Shown here: positions 20,261 through 21,565 of the stretch, piece by piece
Layout of the letters: each line of letters starts with the position of its first letter
Position numbering within the stretch: the first letter of the stretch is position 1
Assembly: GCA_017530275.1 (NCBI GenBank)
Contig: JAFXMP010000143.1
Span: forward strand, 1 to 21,565
Length of the DNA stretch: 21,565 nt
DNA from: Clostridia bacterium
Lineage (GTDB): Bacteria; Bacillota_A; Clostridia; Christensenellales; Aristaeellaceae
Direction of reading: 5' to 3'
The notes under the pieces: model-generated
The model's database searches: none
The model's input: the letters and a program-made list of their open reading frames with translations, nothing else
Told to the model about the DNA's origin: nothing
Translations under genes and position numbers: made by a program

Positions 20261-21565
20261 TCATATATCAATAAACCCTTCAAATACATGGATGGCTTCG
20301 CCAGTGAGGACTAAACTGTTTATGGCATAATTGACCGTCAGGTCGCCGCCGGAGAGCTTGACGATGATATCCCGGCCCGCTTCGCAGTATCCGTTGCGCA
20401 CGGCGGCGGCAGCCACGGCGCATGCCCCGGTGCCGCAGGCCAAGGTTTCCCCGTTGCCCCGCTCCCACACCCGCATGCGCAGGGTGTTTTTGTTGATGAT
20501 GCGCACGAATTCCGTGTTCACCCGTTCGGGGAACATGGGCGCGTACTCGAATTGCGGGCCGATGATGCTCAAATCGATGCCATCAATGGCGTCACAGAAC
20601 ACTACACAGTGGGGATTGCCTATAGATACACAAGTTACGGCGTACTCTTTGCCGCCGATTTCCACGGTTTGATTGATCACTTCTTCCGTGCCGGCAACGA
20701 CCGGCACTTCCTTTGCGGCGAAAGACGCTTTCCCCATGTCCACAGAAACGGAATTCACCTTGCCGTCCCGCAGGTACGCCCGCAGATGATGCACCTTGCC
20801 GCTCATTTCGATGGACAAATATTCGCTGCGCACATAGCCCTTATCATATAGGTATTTTGCCACACACCGGATGTTGTTTCCCGCCATCTTGCCTTCGCTG
20901 CCGTCCTTGTTGAAGGAGCGCATCTTGGCGTCCGCTACATCGGATTTTTCGATCAGTACGATGCCGTCCCCGCCGATGCCGAAGTGGGGCGCGCACAGCT
21001 GCACACACAGGGATTCCGGGCAGGTGATGGCTCCGTCAAAGTTTTCAATAAAGATGTAATCGTTTCCGCAGCTCTGCATCTTGGCGAAATGGATGCGCTG
21101 CCGCCACGCCCGCATGTGGTTGATGTCGATGAGCTCGATATTCTGGGCGGTGAAGCGCGACGCCATGATGTCCGCAAGCGCTCCGGCGGTGTCCAGAGAG
21201 GTCAAACAGGGAATGCCAAGCTGCATGGCCTTGCGGTGCAGCACGGTGTAGTCCCCGATGGTGGCATCCTTGACAGCCCCAGTGTACACAATGTAATGCA
21301 CGCTGCCGCTTTCCATCAGGCCCGTGATCTCGTCGTTCTCCGTGGCGTTGGCAACGGCTTTGACGGGAATGCCCAGGCTTTCGATGGCTTTGGCCGTGCC
21401 GGTGGTGGCGTAGAGGCTGAGACCCAGATCATACAGGCGCTTCGCCAGAGAAATGATCTCCTGATAATCGTTTTCCTCCACGCTGAGCAGCACGCCGGTT
21501 TTGTGCTTGCTGTTCGCGGCGGGCACCTTGAAGCCCGCGGCGGTAAGGCCCTTGAACAGCGCTTC
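20261..21565 (-). CDS. carB-dapF: In-frame fusion: CarB C-terminus with diaminopimelate epimerase (partial)
   Basis: 434 residues, open at the window edge. Residues 1 to about 157 are the C-terminus of carbamoyl-phosphate synthase large subunit: EALFKGLTAAGFKVPAA, then the MGS-like allosteric domain (KTGVLLSVEENDYQEI, LYATTGTAKAIESLGI, TSLDTAGALADIMAS). Without a stop or linker (NHMRAWRQRIHFAKMQSCGND) it runs into a full DapF: FGIGGDGIVLIE, FNKDGSEGKM, IGNPHCVVF, RVWERGNGETLACGTGA. There is no ribosome binding site at the two ATGs near the junction, so both halves are one polypeptide. The second catalytic cysteine is kept (residue 377), but the first is Ala (MAGNN where the family has CGNG). 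DapF makes meso-DAP for lysine and peptidoglycan; CarB feeds pyrimidines and arginine. Confidence 0.88.
   Translation of the reverse strand, partial: EALFKGLTAAGFKVPAANSKHKTGVLLSVEENDYQEIISLAKRLYDLGLSLYATTGTAKAIESLGIPVKAVANATENDEITGLMESGSVHYIVYTGAVKDATIGDYTVLHRKAMQLGIPCLTSLDTAGALADIMASRFTAQNIELIDINHMRAWRQRIHFAKMQSCGNDYIFIENFDGAITCPESLCVQLCAPHFGIGGDGIVLIEKSDVADAKMRSFNKDGSEGKMAGNNIRCVAKYLYDKGYVRSEYLSIEMSGKVHHLRAYLRDGKVNSVSVDMGKASFAAKEVPVVAGTEEVINQTVEIGGKEYAVTCVSIGNPHCVVFCDAIDGIDLSIIGPQFEYAPMFPERVNTEFVRIINKNTLRMRVWERGNGETLACGTGACAVAAAAVRNGYCEAGRDIIVKLSGGDLTVNYAINSLVLTGEAIHVFEGFIDI

Noticed and set aside
1..21565. CRISPR array, tRNA, rRNA, IS element or phage genes
   Set aside because: No spaced direct repeats, cloverleaf, rRNA core or transposase/integrase-like frame was seen on either strand.

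Overview
The window looks like chromosomal core sequence from an anaerobic, spore-forming member of the Clostridia, with moderately high GC. The evidence is strong AGGAGG ribosome binding sites, near-consensus sigma-A promoters, a spoVM gene with a sigma-E-like promoter, Crh/HPr-like proteins, a PrsW protease, and the zinc-ribbon/DUF5685/J-domain trio common in Clostridia. There is no phage, IS element, CRISPR array, rRNA or tRNA. The species cannot be named from the sequence alone.

Layout. 1-2090 (minus): the start of galE, cut by the window edge, behind a secreted zinc amidase. 2211-3119 (plus): a membrane-anchored metallophosphoesterase, with its promoter back to back with the amidase promoter. 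3187-3450 (minus): a Crh/HPr-like protein behind a 20-bp perfect palindrome. 3794-4889 (plus): a glutamate-5-kinase-like enzyme and an orphan FakA-middle-domain protein, followed by a small inverted-repeat element. 5060-6440 (minus): glyA directly downstream of a small-type SRP RNA (ffs). 6652-7461 (plus): a protein with 24 cysteines, possibly on the spore surface. 7658-8968: prsW and an ECF S-component-like membrane protein. 9099-11158: the zinc-ribbon/DUF5685/J-domain operon. 11214-14226: thrH divergent from metY-metA. 14272-15344: a small coiled-coil protein and a PfkB-type (pseudouridine kinase-like) sugar kinase. 15440-15973: a structured RNA of about 215 nt leading into a four-CxxC zinc-ribbon protein. 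16136-16429: a two-helix membrane protein and the 29-codon spoVM. 16470-17474 (minus): a LacI-family repressor. 17698-18577: a shortened AraC-HTH/degenerate GGDEF protein and a second Crh/HPr-like protein. 18738-20126: a MATE transporter. 20261-21565 (minus): an in-frame fusion of the CarB C-terminus to diaminopimelate epimerase, cut by the window edge.

How genes fit together. metA and metY form the acetylhomoserine direct-sulfhydrylation route to homocysteine. ThrH acts on phosphoserine/homoserine at the same branch, and GlyA supplies one-carbon units. spoVM, its small membrane neighbour and perhaps the Cys-rich protein point to sporulation. The LacI repressor gene and the first Crh-like gene carry the same AAACGTTT-centred operator although they lie 14 kb apart, which suggests one small regulon. 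The most unusual items are the CarB-DapF fusion, whose epimerase half has alanine where the first catalytic cysteine should be, the structured RNA ahead of the zinc-ribbon gene, the His-less HPr pair with the shared operator, and the apparent sigma-E control of a small membrane protein upstream of spoVM.
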